Assembly (NCBI RefSeq): GCF_000210295.1
Contig: NC_026743.1
Location: 620,001-684,000, forward strand
Origin: Trypanosoma brucei gambiense DAL972
Lineage: Eukaryota; Euglenozoa; Kinetoplastea; Trypanosomatida; Trypanosomatidae
Direction of reading: 5' to 3'
Length of the DNA: 64,000 bases
Shown: piece by piece, positions 9,631-19,829 of the stretch
How positions within the stretch are numbered: position 1 is the first letter of the stretch
Layout of the letters: every line of letters starts with the position of its first letter
Position numbers and translations under genes: made by a program
The notes under the pieces: generated by a model
What the model saw: the letters and a program-made list of their open reading frames with translations, nothing else
What the model was told of the DNA's origin: nothing
The model's database searches: none

Positions 9631-11937
9631 ATGAACTTTGGCCACACCATGGCTTCAACCTCCGCAAGCATCCAGTCATTTGGCAACGATCACGCGGGAG
9701 GGCAAGGTGGCACGATGAGGCAAAACCCTCCGAAAGAACCATCTGAGGAAGAAGTTTTACAATACATTGTGGATAATGTCAACAAACTACTCTCAAGGCA
9801 CTACTCACTGGTGGAGTTTGATGCCATACAGGGAACTGACCTACTTCAAATTCTCGCTGATATATTTGGAACGCTTTCGCCCGCTCAGCAAATAGATATG
9901 GGAGTTGCGCCAACGGATGAGGCAGCGGCGTCAATGCTGGAGTTCCTTACCAAAACACTTGGTTACCGCGTGCCACCGATGCTCGCCGACTCTTTCCCCA
10001 CCAGCTTTTCACGAGCTGAGCCAACAGTTATTTACCCAACACTGTATTGGGTTCTCTCCAATATGCAGCAGAATGAGAAGCGCGTTTACCTCGCCAGGTT
10101 CCTCCAGCGTTTGGAGATCCCAGAGGCGATGCTGGCACAGGATGAGGATGTGCGAGCCTTATATCAACAGTACGTGAATCTCCGTGGTATGTTTGTGAAC
10201 ACCCATCGTCGTGTGGACGCTTTGAGGACAGCCCATGCGGACCCCGCCGATGCCCGCCGTGCAGTCACCGTGCTGGAGGAGGAGTGTGACCGCCTAAGGG
10301 GATATATTCAAGTTGCGGAAAAGAAACTCGCTGGTGTTCCCGACAAGGAAGCATTGTTGAATGCTTGCAAATCGCTTCGTGCTGCCTTAGAGGAGGAATC
10401 GAGACTTGCAGAAAAGGGTGTGGAGTTGCAACAACAACTTATATCATCACGGCAGCGAAGCACGGAAATGCACAACCGCCTTCAGAATCTCCGCCGAGAC
10501 GCCGCCGATGGGCGTGTAGACGTCATAGTGCGCCGACTGAGAGACGAAATACAAACAAACAAAATGATTATTGAGGAGCAACTGCCGAAGGAATTGCAAC
10601 AGAAGCAACGCGAGAACGCTGAATTTGATCGTCTCATATCCGAACCATTAGATATGCAGGCTCTTACCACAGAGAACCAACAGCTTGACGAGGCGCTTAA
10701 AAAACTTCACCAACAAGTGAAAGAGCGACAGAAACCAGGTGAAGATGGGAGTACAATTGCGACGATCAAACAACAGGTAGAGCGCGTGGCCAAACGGAAG
10801 GTGGAGGTAATGGAGCAACTTACCGGTCTTCAAGCCGACAACAGCCGAACGCTTAATGATATACGAGAGCGTGAGAACCGCATTGAGCAGCTCCGGGAGG
10901 CCCATCACATGCTGAAAGATGATGACTTCCGTGAATTTTCAAAGCAGGTACTGGCCAAGAAAGCAGCAACTGAGTCGATGCGGACTCATTTGTCAGAGCA
11001 GCGTGTCGAGTATGGTGTTTTAAACTTTACTGAAAATGTCCTCAGGTCTCAGTTTACTTCACTGGATGCAGAAATTGGAGACTTGGAGGGGAAACTTGGA
11101 CTTCAAGGGTACAGCCGCACAGTGGAAACACTGAGCAAACTCACTCATGAAAAGGATGCTATCGAAGGACTCAAGGGGAAGACACTGGAAGAGCTCTCCC
11201 GTGTCGTGCAGGACTTCACTATGGCAATACGAGAGCGTCGGACGAAACTTGCACCACTCATTAACGAGCTCCGTAGCGTTCGTCAGACAGTAGCGGAGGT
11301 GGATCAGGAATGGGCAGAGAAAAAGACTCAGTACGAGTACCAGGAGAGCGTGCTCATGGAGGATATCACAAAGATCGAGCGTGAGGTGCAATCCCTTCAT
11401 GAAGAGACGAGTACTGATGAGTCCGTATACCACCGCCTGCAGGCGCAGCACTTGCTTCTCAAAGCCCACGTGGATCGTATAGAAGCCGAGAAGGACTTTG
11501 CGGAAATTGTTCGGCGGGGTGCAGAGGCAGCGGACGCCGCCGAAAAAGAGGGAGTCGTTTCAGGCTCGGGTTCCCTCAAGTGCGCGCACTGTGCCAAAGC
11601 GTGCGCTAACAAAGGATGGCTTCTGTACCACCTCTGCAGGGAGCATGGTCTCACTGTCATGGCAGAGAAAGCCTTCGAGTCTGCCATTGAAGATCTACAA
11701 ATACGATTACGGGATCTGCAGCAGAAGCAGCGGGACATCCAGGAGAATTATGAACAAAACGTGCAGCAAGTAGAATGGTTTGGAAATCTGAAGCGCGTAC
11801 TGGAGGCGAAGCTTCGTACCTTGCACAACGAGGGGTCGCGTTGCCGCAATGCACTTGACAGTGACATCAAAGAAATTATGGGTAGCGCAGGCGCTGGTGG
11901 AGCCAATGTTGACATGTTGGTACTTCCGGGTGACTAG
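9631..11937 (+). CDS. IFT81: Intraflagellar transport protein IFT81, with embedded C2H2 finger
   Basis: IFT81 is an IFT-B core protein that, with IFT74, carries tubulin into the flagellum. Residues about 35-185 align with the calponin-homology-like N-terminus of animal IFT81, including PTVIYPTLYWVLS and KRVYLARFLQRLEIP (human VIYPVLHWLL and KRAYLARFLIKLEVP). The rest is coiled coil, with family landmarks such as GYSRTVETLSKL and KGKTLEELSRVVQDF. At residues 651-672 the coil is broken by C-x2-C-x12-H-x4-H (C651, C654, H667, H672), a classical C2H2 zinc-finger spacing that the human protein lacks. The human protein has about 676 residues; this one has 768, partly because of the finger insertion and a longer N-terminus. 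An in-frame second Met at residue 7 could also serve as start. Confidence 0.95.
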   Translation: MNFGHTMASTSASIQSFGNDHAGGQGGTMRQNPPKEPSEEEVLQYIVDNVNKLLSRHYSLVEFDAIQGTDLLQILADIFGTLSPAQQIDMGVAPTDEAAASMLEFLTKTLGYRVPPMLADSFPTSFSRAEPTVIYPTLYWVLSNMQQNEKRVYLARFLQRLEIPEAMLAQDEDVRALYQQYVNLRGMFVNTHRRVDALRTAHADPADARRAVTVLEEECDRLRGYIQVAEKKLAGVPDKEALLNACKSLRAALEEESRLAEKGVELQQQLISSRQRSTEMHNRLQNLRRDAADGRVDVIVRRLRDEIQTNKMIIEEQLPKELQQKQRENAEFDRLISEPLDMQALTTENQQLDEALKKLHQQVKERQKPGEDGSTIATIKQQVERVAKRKVEVMEQLTGLQADNSRTLNDIRERENRIEQLREAHHMLKDDDFREFSKQVLAKKAATESMRTHLSEQRVEYGVLNFTENVLRSQFTSLDAEIGDLEGKLGLQGYSRTVETLSKLTHEKDAIEGLKGKTLEELSRVVQDFTMAIRERRTKLAPLINELRSVRQTVAEVDQEWAEKKTQYEYQESVLMEDITKIEREVQSLHEETSTDESVYHRLQAQHLLLKAHVDRIEAEKDFAEIVRRGAEAADAAEKEGVVSGSGSLKCAHCAKACANKGWLLYHLCREHGLTVMAEKAFESAIEDLQIRLRDLQQKQRDIQENYEQNVQQVEWFGNLKRVLEAKLRTLHNEGSRCRNALDSDIKEIMGSAGAGGANVDMLVLPGD

Positions 11938-12813
11938 GGCTTTCACTGCGCGGCGGAAGGCAGCTGGTCATGGTTCCGCAGCTGGATAGAATGATAAATG
12001 GAGTGAGTTTGTAGATACAGCAGCTTCAATGAGGTGTGCGGGTAGGAGCTGGAGTCGAAGTAAATAGGTCGGAAGAAGGATGTGTTACATACAAAGGGAA
12101 TTTGCAGATAATTGAGCTCCAACGGGATTGGTAAAAGAAAAAAAAAGTTGTGAAATGCATTAAGAAGCAGGAAGAAAAGTAAATATGAGGATAGGATACA
12201 ATGTACAACCCGCGTCCCCAGAATGCTGATCAAGGTTGTGGTACTTGCCGTGTTTGTTTTTGAAACACTGTGAACTGTGGGCGCCTAAATGTGAAAAGCC
12301 CAATTGTTACTGTGGTTCGGCGAGAAAGTATCACAGAAGGGAAAGTGGCTTTGATCTCTCGCACGAAAAGGTGCAAAAATTGCTTTTTTTTTTCTTTACA
12401 CCCGCCATCCTCCCTTTTTCATTTTGCTTATGAATGCGCTCGGGGATTCGTGTAGGTTGTGCAATAACATCGAAGGTGGGAGCGGAAACACGTTGCTGTT
12501 GTTGCAATCCCCATATATTCACTTCCTAATTTCAGCATTTACGCATTTTGTCACGAAATAGCAGCGCAACTATATTTTGTTTCGCGCCCTCATGTTTAAC
12601 TCATTACTTTCACCCCGGTTTATCTTTTTTTTGTTATGTTATGGCAGTGGTCTTGTAGCGGAAAAAGACTCCATAGAATAGGACTGTCAGCACATTGCTC
12701 TCATAGAGGTCGCCCTCTTTTGGCGTTATAGATATAACCGTTACGTCGGTCCGTGCACGGTGGAATTCTCCCAGTTATCATTTCCTTCCCAGTCCTGTTT
12801 CGCGTCGCATAGA
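11938..12813 (+). other. Intergenic region
   Basis: No gene seen. Two pyrimidine tracts end in AG at 12454-12455 and at 12646-12647. After the second acceptor the first ATG is 12814, which supports the start chosen for the next gene. Confidence 0.55.
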
Positions 12814-15800
12814 ATGATATCTCAACCTACTGGAACCACACATGATGATGTGAATGAGCCAGTGGTTGATGGAAGTAATGCCGTGGCAGGTAACCTGGAA
12901 GGCACTCGGTTAGATACGAAGAAGTATGAGCAGGTTACTCCACTTGCAAGTTTCTCGCCCGATGAATTGTCAAAGCTACGTCATGTATTCCCTGACGCCT
13001 ATCAAGCTCTGTTGCAGTATGAACAATTGTGTCGTCATAGTTCTGCGATAGTTCAGGTAAAAGAAACTGAGTTGCAACGAAGCATTGACGTCGGCCAAGA
13101 GGTACTTAGTCGAATAGATGCGCTACAGCTGCGGTGCGCTCAGCTGGCGAAGGAGCGTGATGATGCGCTTGCGATGGGTCAGGAACATGAGTCCCACTTA
13201 CGGGAGAATATTGAGGAGTTGCAACAGCTTTTGGAAGAGCGAGAAAAGGAAATATCCCATTTGAAGGCGATGCAACATGATGTTGAGGATGAGGGGCGGC
13301 GCTTGCAGTCAAAACTTTCCGTTATGAGTCTTCCTGCAGCGGCACAAATCGTCGTTCTGCATAATCAGTTAGTGCAGCTAATTGAGCGTGTTGAGCAGGT
13401 GTGCAACAACAAACGGTCATCTTCATCTGTGGCGTCCACAGCGCGCATGAGTGTAGCGAGTATCCCTACAGATGGGAACGAAGCCGAAACTGTAGTGTTA
13501 TTAGAGCAATGGTTAGCAGATTCTTTGGACCAAACCATACAGCGCACAAATGAACTAACAAACGCAGTCCACCTACTGGATGAGCAACTTCAACACGCAA
13601 AGCACCAAGTTGAGCAGTCGGAAAGGAAGTGTCAGGAATCGGAGAACAAAATTATTACTCTACGACATGAAAATGATCAACTCCAAGGCGAGCTTGTAGC
13701 ACTACAAAAGGACGTCCAGGCACTTGACAGACAAGCTGAAGAGCTGAACGCGGCCGGTTTCCACCGTCATATGGATGCGGTGAACTCTAAGCAACACGAA
13801 TTAGAAGAGGTGCGGCGCCAGCACTCCGCACAGTTGTTGTTGCTTAGAGAACAGCATGGAGAGGAGCTGCGCTCCCTTGAGGAGGAAACACGATCGCTTC
13901 GGGCCGAGCTGAGCCGTTATCGCGATGGAACCGCGGTACCCGCCACTTACAACAGTCCGTCGAAGCCATTGGAAGTGCAAATGTCGGATCATCAAAAGCA
14001 GCAACTTCAGGAGCTAGTCAACGACTTCGAATCTGAGAAACATCGACTTGTAGGAGTAATAGAGCAGCTGGAAAACGCACTGCTTGATGGTAAAAGTAGT
14101 TATCAACGTTTGGTGGCGCAGTACGAGGAGGAGCTGCAGCAGCAGCAACTCCGTGCAGCAGAGCTGGTGAGGACCGCTGCTGAGAATGGCAGACTCAAGG
14201 AGCAACTAGAGCATGCAACTGCCTCCATTTCGGTCGTTGGTGAGCTAACGAAGGCGCTTGAAACGAAGGAGCTGTACATCGCTACCCTTAATCAGCAAAT
14301 TCGTGAATTGAGTATGGAGGTGACGAAGCTGAAAGGGGCGGCTCATTCATCGAAAAACCAGGGAGTTGCGCGAGGAAGCATCTCGAAAAATTATGAGGAT
14401 ATGGAAATGGAGTTGAAGCAGGAGCGGGAGAATTCTCAGCAACTGGGCGCTTCACTAGCCGCCGTCCGCTCGCAGTTGGATGAGCTGACGGTTCTTTTCA
14501 GCGAGCAGAAGCGCCGCGTGCGTGACTGCCTCCGGTGTCCACCACCACAACTGGGAATGGATCGGGAGCGGGTGATATCTCTTCTGCAAGCCAGCGCCAG
14601 CCGTGCAGCAACGCGTTTCTTCAACTGTTTAGAACAACAGCACCGGCACCTCAACTCACTTTCGCATCATGCCTTCACCCTGTACGGAGGCGTGGAGCCC
14701 ATGCAAACGAAGGAAGAAGGAGCGGCAAATCGAAAAGCGTCAGGTGTTGCAGCGGCACACTATTCTTCTCCCATTTCCTCATTCCCTGGAATGGCAAACG
14801 GGCTGAAAAAGCCTCGGAGTCGCCAACAAGTTCAACTGGAGCAGATCCAGAAGAATGCTAGTCGATTCAGCTCTCCTGCGCGATCACCATTACTCGAGGA
14901 CGAGTGCTCCGCCCCAGGTTACGTGGTCCTTCAAAATAGTGAGACTGCGGCTGCCTTGTCTACTGCAATGGTGCGCTTTCTGAATGATTTGACAGAAGCT
15001 GTGGTGCAGCAACTGTTGCAACCATACACAGGTCCACTTGAGGCTCTTCAACGGTTGCATAGTGCCTTTAACCCCTTGATGGGTGCGCACAACGAACACT
15101 GGACACGGAAAGGAGACACGATAAGTAGCGACATTGTTCACCATAGTGTCAGTTTGGATAACATTGAGGTATCTGCTGACGAGAATGCGTCTATGCTGAG
15201 GTTACCGACCTCACTGGCGCAGCAGGAGAAGGTCTCTCCCAACGATATTATTTGGACAACCGTAACTGAGGGGATTATTGACGCTTTTGTTGACGCATGC
15301 ACAGTCGTGTTTCAGCGCGTGTATCGTGCAGCTGGATCTCAGCTTCAGCAGTGTGAAGAGAGGCTGAAGCAAGCTAATCGTCAGGTGCAGTCGAACTGCG
15401 AGGAGCGTATCCGTCGCACAGCTCTCTCTATGGTGGAGGGGGAGGGAAATCTTAATGCCCAACTTCAGGTTGCAGAAACAAAAATTCAGTCTGCACATCA
15501 GGCTCTCGACATACTGCAGGGAAAGTATGAGAAGGAGGCTTCACGCTGTTGTGAGCTCTCAGCTCAGGTGAAGCGACTGGAGGGACGGCTGACCGAAAAA
15601 CAACGCGAGTTGGAAACAGAACGCCTTCAGTGGCGGCATACGGTCCGCGAGCTTCAAGATGCTTGTGGCATTGCTAAAGAGCAGCATGCGGAACAGGGAA
15701 CGCGGCACCAACATCAGGTGCAAGAGCTGCAAGAACTACTGCGTAATGTGCGGCAGCAGCTGCAAGCAGCTCGTGACGAAGGTCATAGACTACGCCTCGA

Positions 15801-16341
15801 AGTGGAAAGTGTGCAGGCGGAGCACCAACAAAAGATCCAATGGCTGGAACAAGAGCAGCAGAAAACGCGTAGTTCTGAAGGAAAGGCCGAGCATGCGTTG
15901 CAGAACTTACGTGAGCAGTTAGCCGCATCCAACACAGCGTTGCAGGTGAAACTGAACGAGGAAACAGCGCGTGTGCAGCGTGCTAACGCAAATGTTGAGT
16001 CGTTGCAATCTGTGTTGCGCGATGCGCAGTCTGCCTATCAGCTCTTGCAGAGTGCGTTATCGGATGAGCAGGATCGACGGGAGATGGCTGAGGAGCGCGT
16101 GGAGGGGCTGAATAGGGAGCTGGCGCTGCTCCGCAGCCGCCTACAGGTGCAGCAGCAGCGAGTAGCGGAGATGCAAGAGGCGGAGCGACTTCAGCAGTGC
16201 CAATTGGATGCTGAGGCAAGGAAGAATGAAGCTTTGCTGAGGGTGAATCGTGCACTCGAAGGCCGTCTCTCAGAAGTGGAAGGTGACAGGGAACCGCTGC
16301 GGCAGCAGTTGCAGAGTTTACTACTGTTGAAGCACTGCTAG
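12814..16341 (+). CDS. Large coiled-coil protein, 1175 aa, unknown function
   Basis: Not assigned to a named family. After a short disordered head, residues about 60-590 are long heptad-rich helices full of Glu, Gln and Leu. A less helical section at about 590-850 contains Ser/Pro-rich linkers and two more hydrophobic, possibly globular, patches around residues 705-755 and 800-840. A second long coiled coil fills about 850-1170. There is no motor, kinase or GRIP-like C-terminus that I can see. Such proteins in trypanosomes are often basal body, flagellum attachment zone or Golgi tethers; position next to IFT81 is not evidence of function. The ATG at 12814 is the first after the predicted SL acceptor at 12647; an in-frame GTG at 12760 was not used. 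Confidence 0.85.
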   Translation: MISQPTGTTHDDVNEPVVDGSNAVAGNLEGTRLDTKKYEQVTPLASFSPDELSKLRHVFPDAYQALLQYEQLCRHSSAIVQVKETELQRSIDVGQEVLSRIDALQLRCAQLAKERDDALAMGQEHESHLRENIEELQQLLEEREKEISHLKAMQHDVEDEGRRLQSKLSVMSLPAAAQIVVLHNQLVQLIERVEQVCNNKRSSSSVASTARMSVASIPTDGNEAETVVLLEQWLADSLDQTIQRTNELTNAVHLLDEQLQHAKHQVEQSERKCQESENKIITLRHENDQLQGELVALQKDVQALDRQAEELNAAGFHRHMDAVNSKQHELEEVRRQHSAQLLLLREQHGEELRSLEEETRSLRAELSRYRDGTAVPATYNSPSKPLEVQMSDHQKQQLQELVNDFESEKHRLVGVIEQLENALLDGKSSYQRLVAQYEEELQQQQLRAAELVRTAAENGRLKEQLEHATASISVVGELTKALETKELYIATLNQQIRELSMEVTKLKGAAHSSKNQGVARGSISKNYEDMEMELKQERENSQQLGASLAAVRSQLDELTVLFSEQKRRVRDCLRCPPPQLGMDRERVISLLQASASRAATRFFNCLEQQHRHLNSLSHHAFTLYGGVEPMQTKEEGAANRKASGVAAAHYSSPISSFPGMANGLKKPRSRQQVQLEQIQKNASRFSSPARSPLLEDECSAPGYVVLQNSETAAALSTAMVRFLNDLTEAVVQQLLQPYTGPLEALQRLHSAFNPLMGAHNEHWTRKGDTISSDIVHHSVSLDNIEVSADENASMLRLPTSLAQQEKVSPNDIIWTTVTEGIIDAFVDACTVVFQRVYRAAGSQLQQCEERLKQANRQVQSNCEERIRRTALSMVEGEGNLNAQLQVAETKIQSAHQALDILQGKYEKEASRCCELSAQVKRLEGRLTEKQRELETERLQWRHTVRELQDACGIAKEQHAEQGTRHQHQVQELQELLRNVRQQLQAARDEGHRLRLEVESVQAEHQQKIQWLEQEQQKTRSSEGKAEHALQNLREQLAASNTALQVKLNEETARVQRANANVESLQSVLRDAQSAYQLLQSALSDEQDRREMAEERVEGLNRELALLRSRLQVQQQRVAEMQEAERLQQCQLDAEARKNEALLRVNRALEGRLSEVEGDREPLRQQLQSLLLLKHC

Positions 16342-17478
16342 TAATACCAAAGCACCTTTCTCCTCATCCCTTCATTTCCCTACTACTTGTACCGCTATTT
16401 GTGTTGCTTTAGTTGCCTTCTGTTCCCCCATTCTTCATATCCCTTTTTTTTCTCACTGTTGAGCTGTCTCGTTCTCTTGTTTTCTTCATTTTTGTTTCTT
16501 TTTTTTTTTAATGTAAGAAGTCTTTCCGTGTTATCCCTCGTTTTCGCTCCTTCCTTAAGGGCTCCGCCCTACTTCCCCCCATTATTAACTACTATTTTTT
16601 CTGTACTGGTGTTCTCATTACTTTTCCTTCTTGCTTTATTTTATTGGTCCCTTTTTTTTTTAAAAATCTTCCTTCATCATGTTTGTGTTTGTTCAGTAAC
16701 TTTAAATGGTGCCGCCTGCCTCGTCATATGTTTTTAACTTCGTGTGCGCCCACCAAAGTAAGTTGGAGTTCACAAGTACGAATGAGTGTGAGCGTTTGAT
16801 TGATTGATCGAATATATTGTGGGAAAAGAGAGGAGGAAGCGGGTGGCAATGTCGTGAATCAGCGTGTAAATCTATAGAGCTGGAAGTAAATGATTGCGGG
16901 AGTGAAGGGGTGGAGTGAGGAGGGGGAAAGAAGAAGGAGGACTGCGTGTATTTGTGTTCTTGTATCTACATGGATAGTGGAGGCAGTCATGTCAAGAAAA
17001 GAAAAGGATGAAAGAACGGTAACGAGAAGAAGTGAGCAAGTAGAAAATACTTGAACCTGTGGTTTGAAACCCCTTTATTCTAAAAAGAAAGTGTAAAGGG
17101 AGGATTTAAGAAAACCAGTGGAAAAGGGATGACTGTCTCCTTGTCTCATAATTCTCCTCATTTTATTTTGTGTGTATGAAATTACAAAAAATTGAAAACA
17201 ATTGAGTTTTCCACTACCTCTTTTTTTTTGTTGCCAAGGGTTACAGCAAGTCAGGGGGAAAAGGTGACTTCAAAAGATTATATATATATATATATATATG
17301 TATGGGGAAGGAAAACGGTTGCTCATCACACTTCTCCCAACTTCTCTTCCAACGCGCTCCCGTTAGTTGCTAACGTAGTATTATAGGAAGAAGACTAAAG
17401 ATACTTACGAACACATACGTATTCATATAAATATATCCATACATTGTTTGAAATAGTTGTGCTGCAGACGGAGCCGCT
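16342..17478 (+). other. 1.1 kb intergenic region
   Basis: No gene supported; the first half is T-rich (3' UTR-like) and the middle purine-rich. (TA)11 lies at 17278-17299. A C/T-rich tract at 17329-17350 is followed by AG at 17365-17366, after which the first ATG is the start of the next gene at 17479. Confidence 0.55.
17278..17299. repeat. (TA)11 microsatellite
   Basis: Perfect TA repeat about 180 bases upstream of the next start codon. Confidence 0.9.
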
Positions 17479-18045
17479 ATGAAAAGGGATACAAACAACC
17501 ACAATGGAAGTGCTTGCGCGCTCCACGAAGGTTCTAGCCAGATGGTGGACACATCTTTTCATTCCACAAGAGACGGTAGTGGCGCTCCGACACAAAACGT
17601 CCAACAGCAAGAACAATTACCACACCGTACAGGAACTGGGAAAAGGCGTGTAGGTGGGTTTAGTCCTTCAGTTGCACCGTTTGCATTGGACACACAGGAT
17701 CCAACGCCCCAGCAGCGGAGGACCTTACTGGGCCGTGGTGGGGTAGAGGCCATGAGACGGAACAGACAAGATCAAATGAACCTTTCATGCAATGAGTATC
17801 CCGACCCCCCACCCGTTGGGGTGCGCGCTCCGTTGCGTCATGTGGTGCGGCCTGGGTCCGCGAAGCACCAAGAGCAGTCTACAACATGCATAGATGAAGA
17901 TACCCTGCGGCGAGCGAAGGCACGTTGTCCACAAAGCGCGCAGCAGCGTATGCCCAGTTTTATATTCGGTGAGGATCCGCAGGGGCCGCGAAGAACCGGA
18001 CGCGCAATGCACGCGCAGAGCTATAAACCCACGTCCCTGTGGTGA
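17479..18045 (+). CDS. Small basic uncharacterised protein, 188 aa
   Basis: No family recognised. The protein is Arg-, Pro- and Gln-rich and probably mostly disordered, without membrane segments or coiled coil. It ends with a compact segment containing PSFIFG and the terminal YKPTSLW, which looks like a conserved peptide motif rather than random sequence. The start is the first ATG after the predicted SL acceptor at 17366. Coding character is supported by the open frame and by higher GC than its flanks. Confidence 0.7.
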   Translation: MKRDTNNHNGSACALHEGSSQMVDTSFHSTRDGSGAPTQNVQQQEQLPHRTGTGKRRVGGFSPSVAPFALDTQDPTPQQRRTLLGRGGVEAMRRNRQDQMNLSCNEYPDPPPVGVRAPLRHVVRPGSAKHQEQSTTCIDEDTLRRAKARCPQSAQQRMPSFIFGEDPQGPRRTGRAMHAQSYKPTSLW

Positions 18046-18987
18046 GACGCTGATGCAGTTCCTGATTGTTTAGGGGATGTGAATCTGCAGTAAAAAGGAG
18101 GGGAAAGGACGAAGAGCCGAAAGGAGGTGGAAATGAAGCAAAGCACTGGCGAAAGCATATGTTTTTTCCCCCGCTGCTTCAACGCTGCGAGTTTCCTTTA
18201 ATCAATGGAACATGGTTTCAACCATTCTTCCCTCCCCAGTTCCCTCTCTGCACCGGTAGCGTCCCTTAACTCTTTTTTCCATCGAGTTTGCTCCAATCCT
18301 CAGTGTCTGACTTCGGCAATTCATGGGTCAGTGAGTTGTGGCTCTGTGAATAGGACCCCCCCCCTCCGGAAGGTGTCAATAGACAATAGATTAAAGTACT
18401 ACTCTACCACTCTGTTAGCTACTGTCACACTCGCGTTTGTTTTCATTCGAGGATGTGCATTTGTAGTCCCGGTAATTTGTAGCTTCTCCTCTCTGCTCCT
18501 TTCCTTTCCTTTCACTGCACCCTTGGGCTTTTGGTTCTTTTCATTTCATGATTTTGTTTACCGGCCCTTCCCGCCTCGTGAAGAGCCGTTTTGGATCCGT
18601 TGCAAGCACTAGCACCACGGGCCAGTGCGTTGCAAACCCAGCGGAACCGTGACGAAGGCAAAGGTGGGGGGAGTATCATTCCACCGTTTTTCTCCCTTTT
18701 ATTCATTCACTTTTTTTTCTTCCTAAACGAACAGTATATTGATTTATTTTATATCTTTTCTCTACTCCTTTTTAAAGTGAGATTTTTTTTTTGACAGCTT
18801 GTTCTAAATACCATCTTGTTAAATGATTTTCATTCTTTTCTTACCCATCCTTCATTCATCTATTTGTATTCCGTTCCGTGTGCACTCCGCGGCGATAACC
18901 CCCGGAAAAGAGGGTAGGTAGTAGCCACAGTTCGGAAAGGCTTGTGGGGCGCGGTTGTAGTGTCAAGAAAAAACCAGAAACCGACAA
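18046..18987 (+). other. Intergenic region, 0.94 kb
   Basis: Mostly T-rich spacer. Several pyrimidine tracts with AG at 18733-18734, 18796-18797 and 18909-18910 precede the RIIa gene; after the last of these the first ATG is 18988. A weak 135-codon frame in the first half is listed separately. Confidence 0.5.
18205..18612 (+). CDS. Doubtful small ORF, 135 aa, one hydrophobic segment
   Basis: The ATG lies 15 bases after an AG that follows a short pyrimidine tract (18164-18190), so a mature mRNA could start here. The translation has one hydrophobic stretch (about residues 70-105) and no recognisable domain. The composition is that of T-rich spacer DNA, so chance is the more likely explanation. 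Confidence 0.15.
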   Translation: MEHGFNHSSLPSSLSAPVASLNSFFHRVCSNPQCLTSAIHGSVSCGSVNRTPPLRKVSIDNRLKYYSTTLLATVTLAFVFIRGCAFVVPVICSFSSLLLSFPFTAPLGFWFFSFHDFVYRPFPPREEPFWIRCKH

Positions 18988-19353
18988 ATGGAGCAAAAGG
19001 AAAATGAGATCACTACAGTTTACGCCAGTAACAACCCCGATATCCCAACACTGACGGAAGCCGCTACATTGATTCTCGCGCCTGAGGAGATGGTGAAGCT
19101 GCGGCGGAACATGACGGCGGAGAAGGTAGCGCACGCCAGGTACCTACGAGAGCATCCGGAGATTGATGCTATTATGCGATATGCCATGCGAAAACTTATT
19201 ATGGAACGATCAGAAGATCCAGTGAACGTGTTATTAGAGTTTTTCTCTACAGCTGACCTACGAGCGGCGTTAGCGGAGGAAAATCCTGAAGCCGAAGGGC
19301 GTGCCGCCATGTTACGTGAAAAGCGTGGATTAACCATTGTACTTCCGTCCTAG
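18988..19353 (+). CDS. RIIa-type dimerisation/docking domain protein, 121 aa
   Basis: Residues about 45-90 (YLREHPEIDAIMRYAMRKL followed by RSEDPVNVLLEFFS) match the R2D2/RIIa fold that dimerises and docks to amphipathic helices of anchoring proteins, as in PKA regulatory subunits and in short ciliary proteins such as RIIAD1. The YL(R/K)xHPE start and the DPxxxLxxFF ending are diagnostic. No cyclic-nucleotide-binding domain follows, so this is a stand-alone docking module. Known small members are mostly axonemal (radial spoke or dynein-linked); a flagellar role here is inferred. The N-terminal 40 residues are a leader with a predicted helix. Confidence 0.82.
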   Translation: MEQKENEITTVYASNNPDIPTLTEAATLILAPEEMVKLRRNMTAEKVAHARYLREHPEIDAIMRYAMRKLIMERSEDPVNVLLEFFSTADLRAALAEENPEAEGRAAMLREKRGLTIVLPS

Positions 19354-19804
19354 AAGTTAGGTGCCCACACACCTTCTCGCACATAGCGAGTGTTACTGTT
19401 TATGTTTAACTTTGAGCAAGACTGGAGGTGGTTCACCACCTAATTTCCACTCTACATACTTTTTCGGTGGTGAATGATGTGCAGTTACTCCACAGAGTGT
19501 GTGTGAGTGGCTATTTAGAGAGGGTGGAGACAAGGGTGCAAAACGGTCTGCCGAGCACAGAAATGAAATGTGAGCGGGTGGCAGTATCGAAAGTATGTTC
19601 CTTGTGCGATCCGGTGGTACTGACTTCGTTCTGTGACGAGGGGAGACTGGGTTTTGTAAATATTCCTCCTCTACACGCTCTCTCTCGTCTTCGTTATATG
19701 TAAAAACAAACAAATAAATGTGCGTGCTCTGATGTAAATACAGATTTTAACTAAGACGGCAAGTAAAGGGGACAAAATTGTATGCGGGCTGGCTACAAAA
19801 GTTT
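19354..19804 (+). other. Intergenic region with overlapping uORF
   Basis: No gene seen. A pyrimidine-rich run (19664-19696) is followed by the first AG at 19742-19743. The first ATG after it is 19782, out of frame with the downstream gene; it opens a 15-codon uORF ending at 19829, beyond the main start at 19805. Confidence 0.5.
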
Positions 19805-19829
19805 ATGTACCTTCCCAAACAACCGGTGA
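19782..19829 (+). promoter_or_regulatory. Candidate overlapping upstream ORF
   Basis: A 15-codon frame plus stop that begins 23 bases before, and ends inside, the SQOR-like coding region in another frame. If the mRNA starts at the AG at 19743, ribosomes would meet this ATG first, which would lower translation of the main frame. This depends on the real SL site. Confidence 0.4.

Noticed and set aside
16387..16737. 116-codon hydrophobic frame on + strand
   Set aside because: Starts at a TTG and is the translation of T-rich 3' UTR; no ATG start, no conserved motif.
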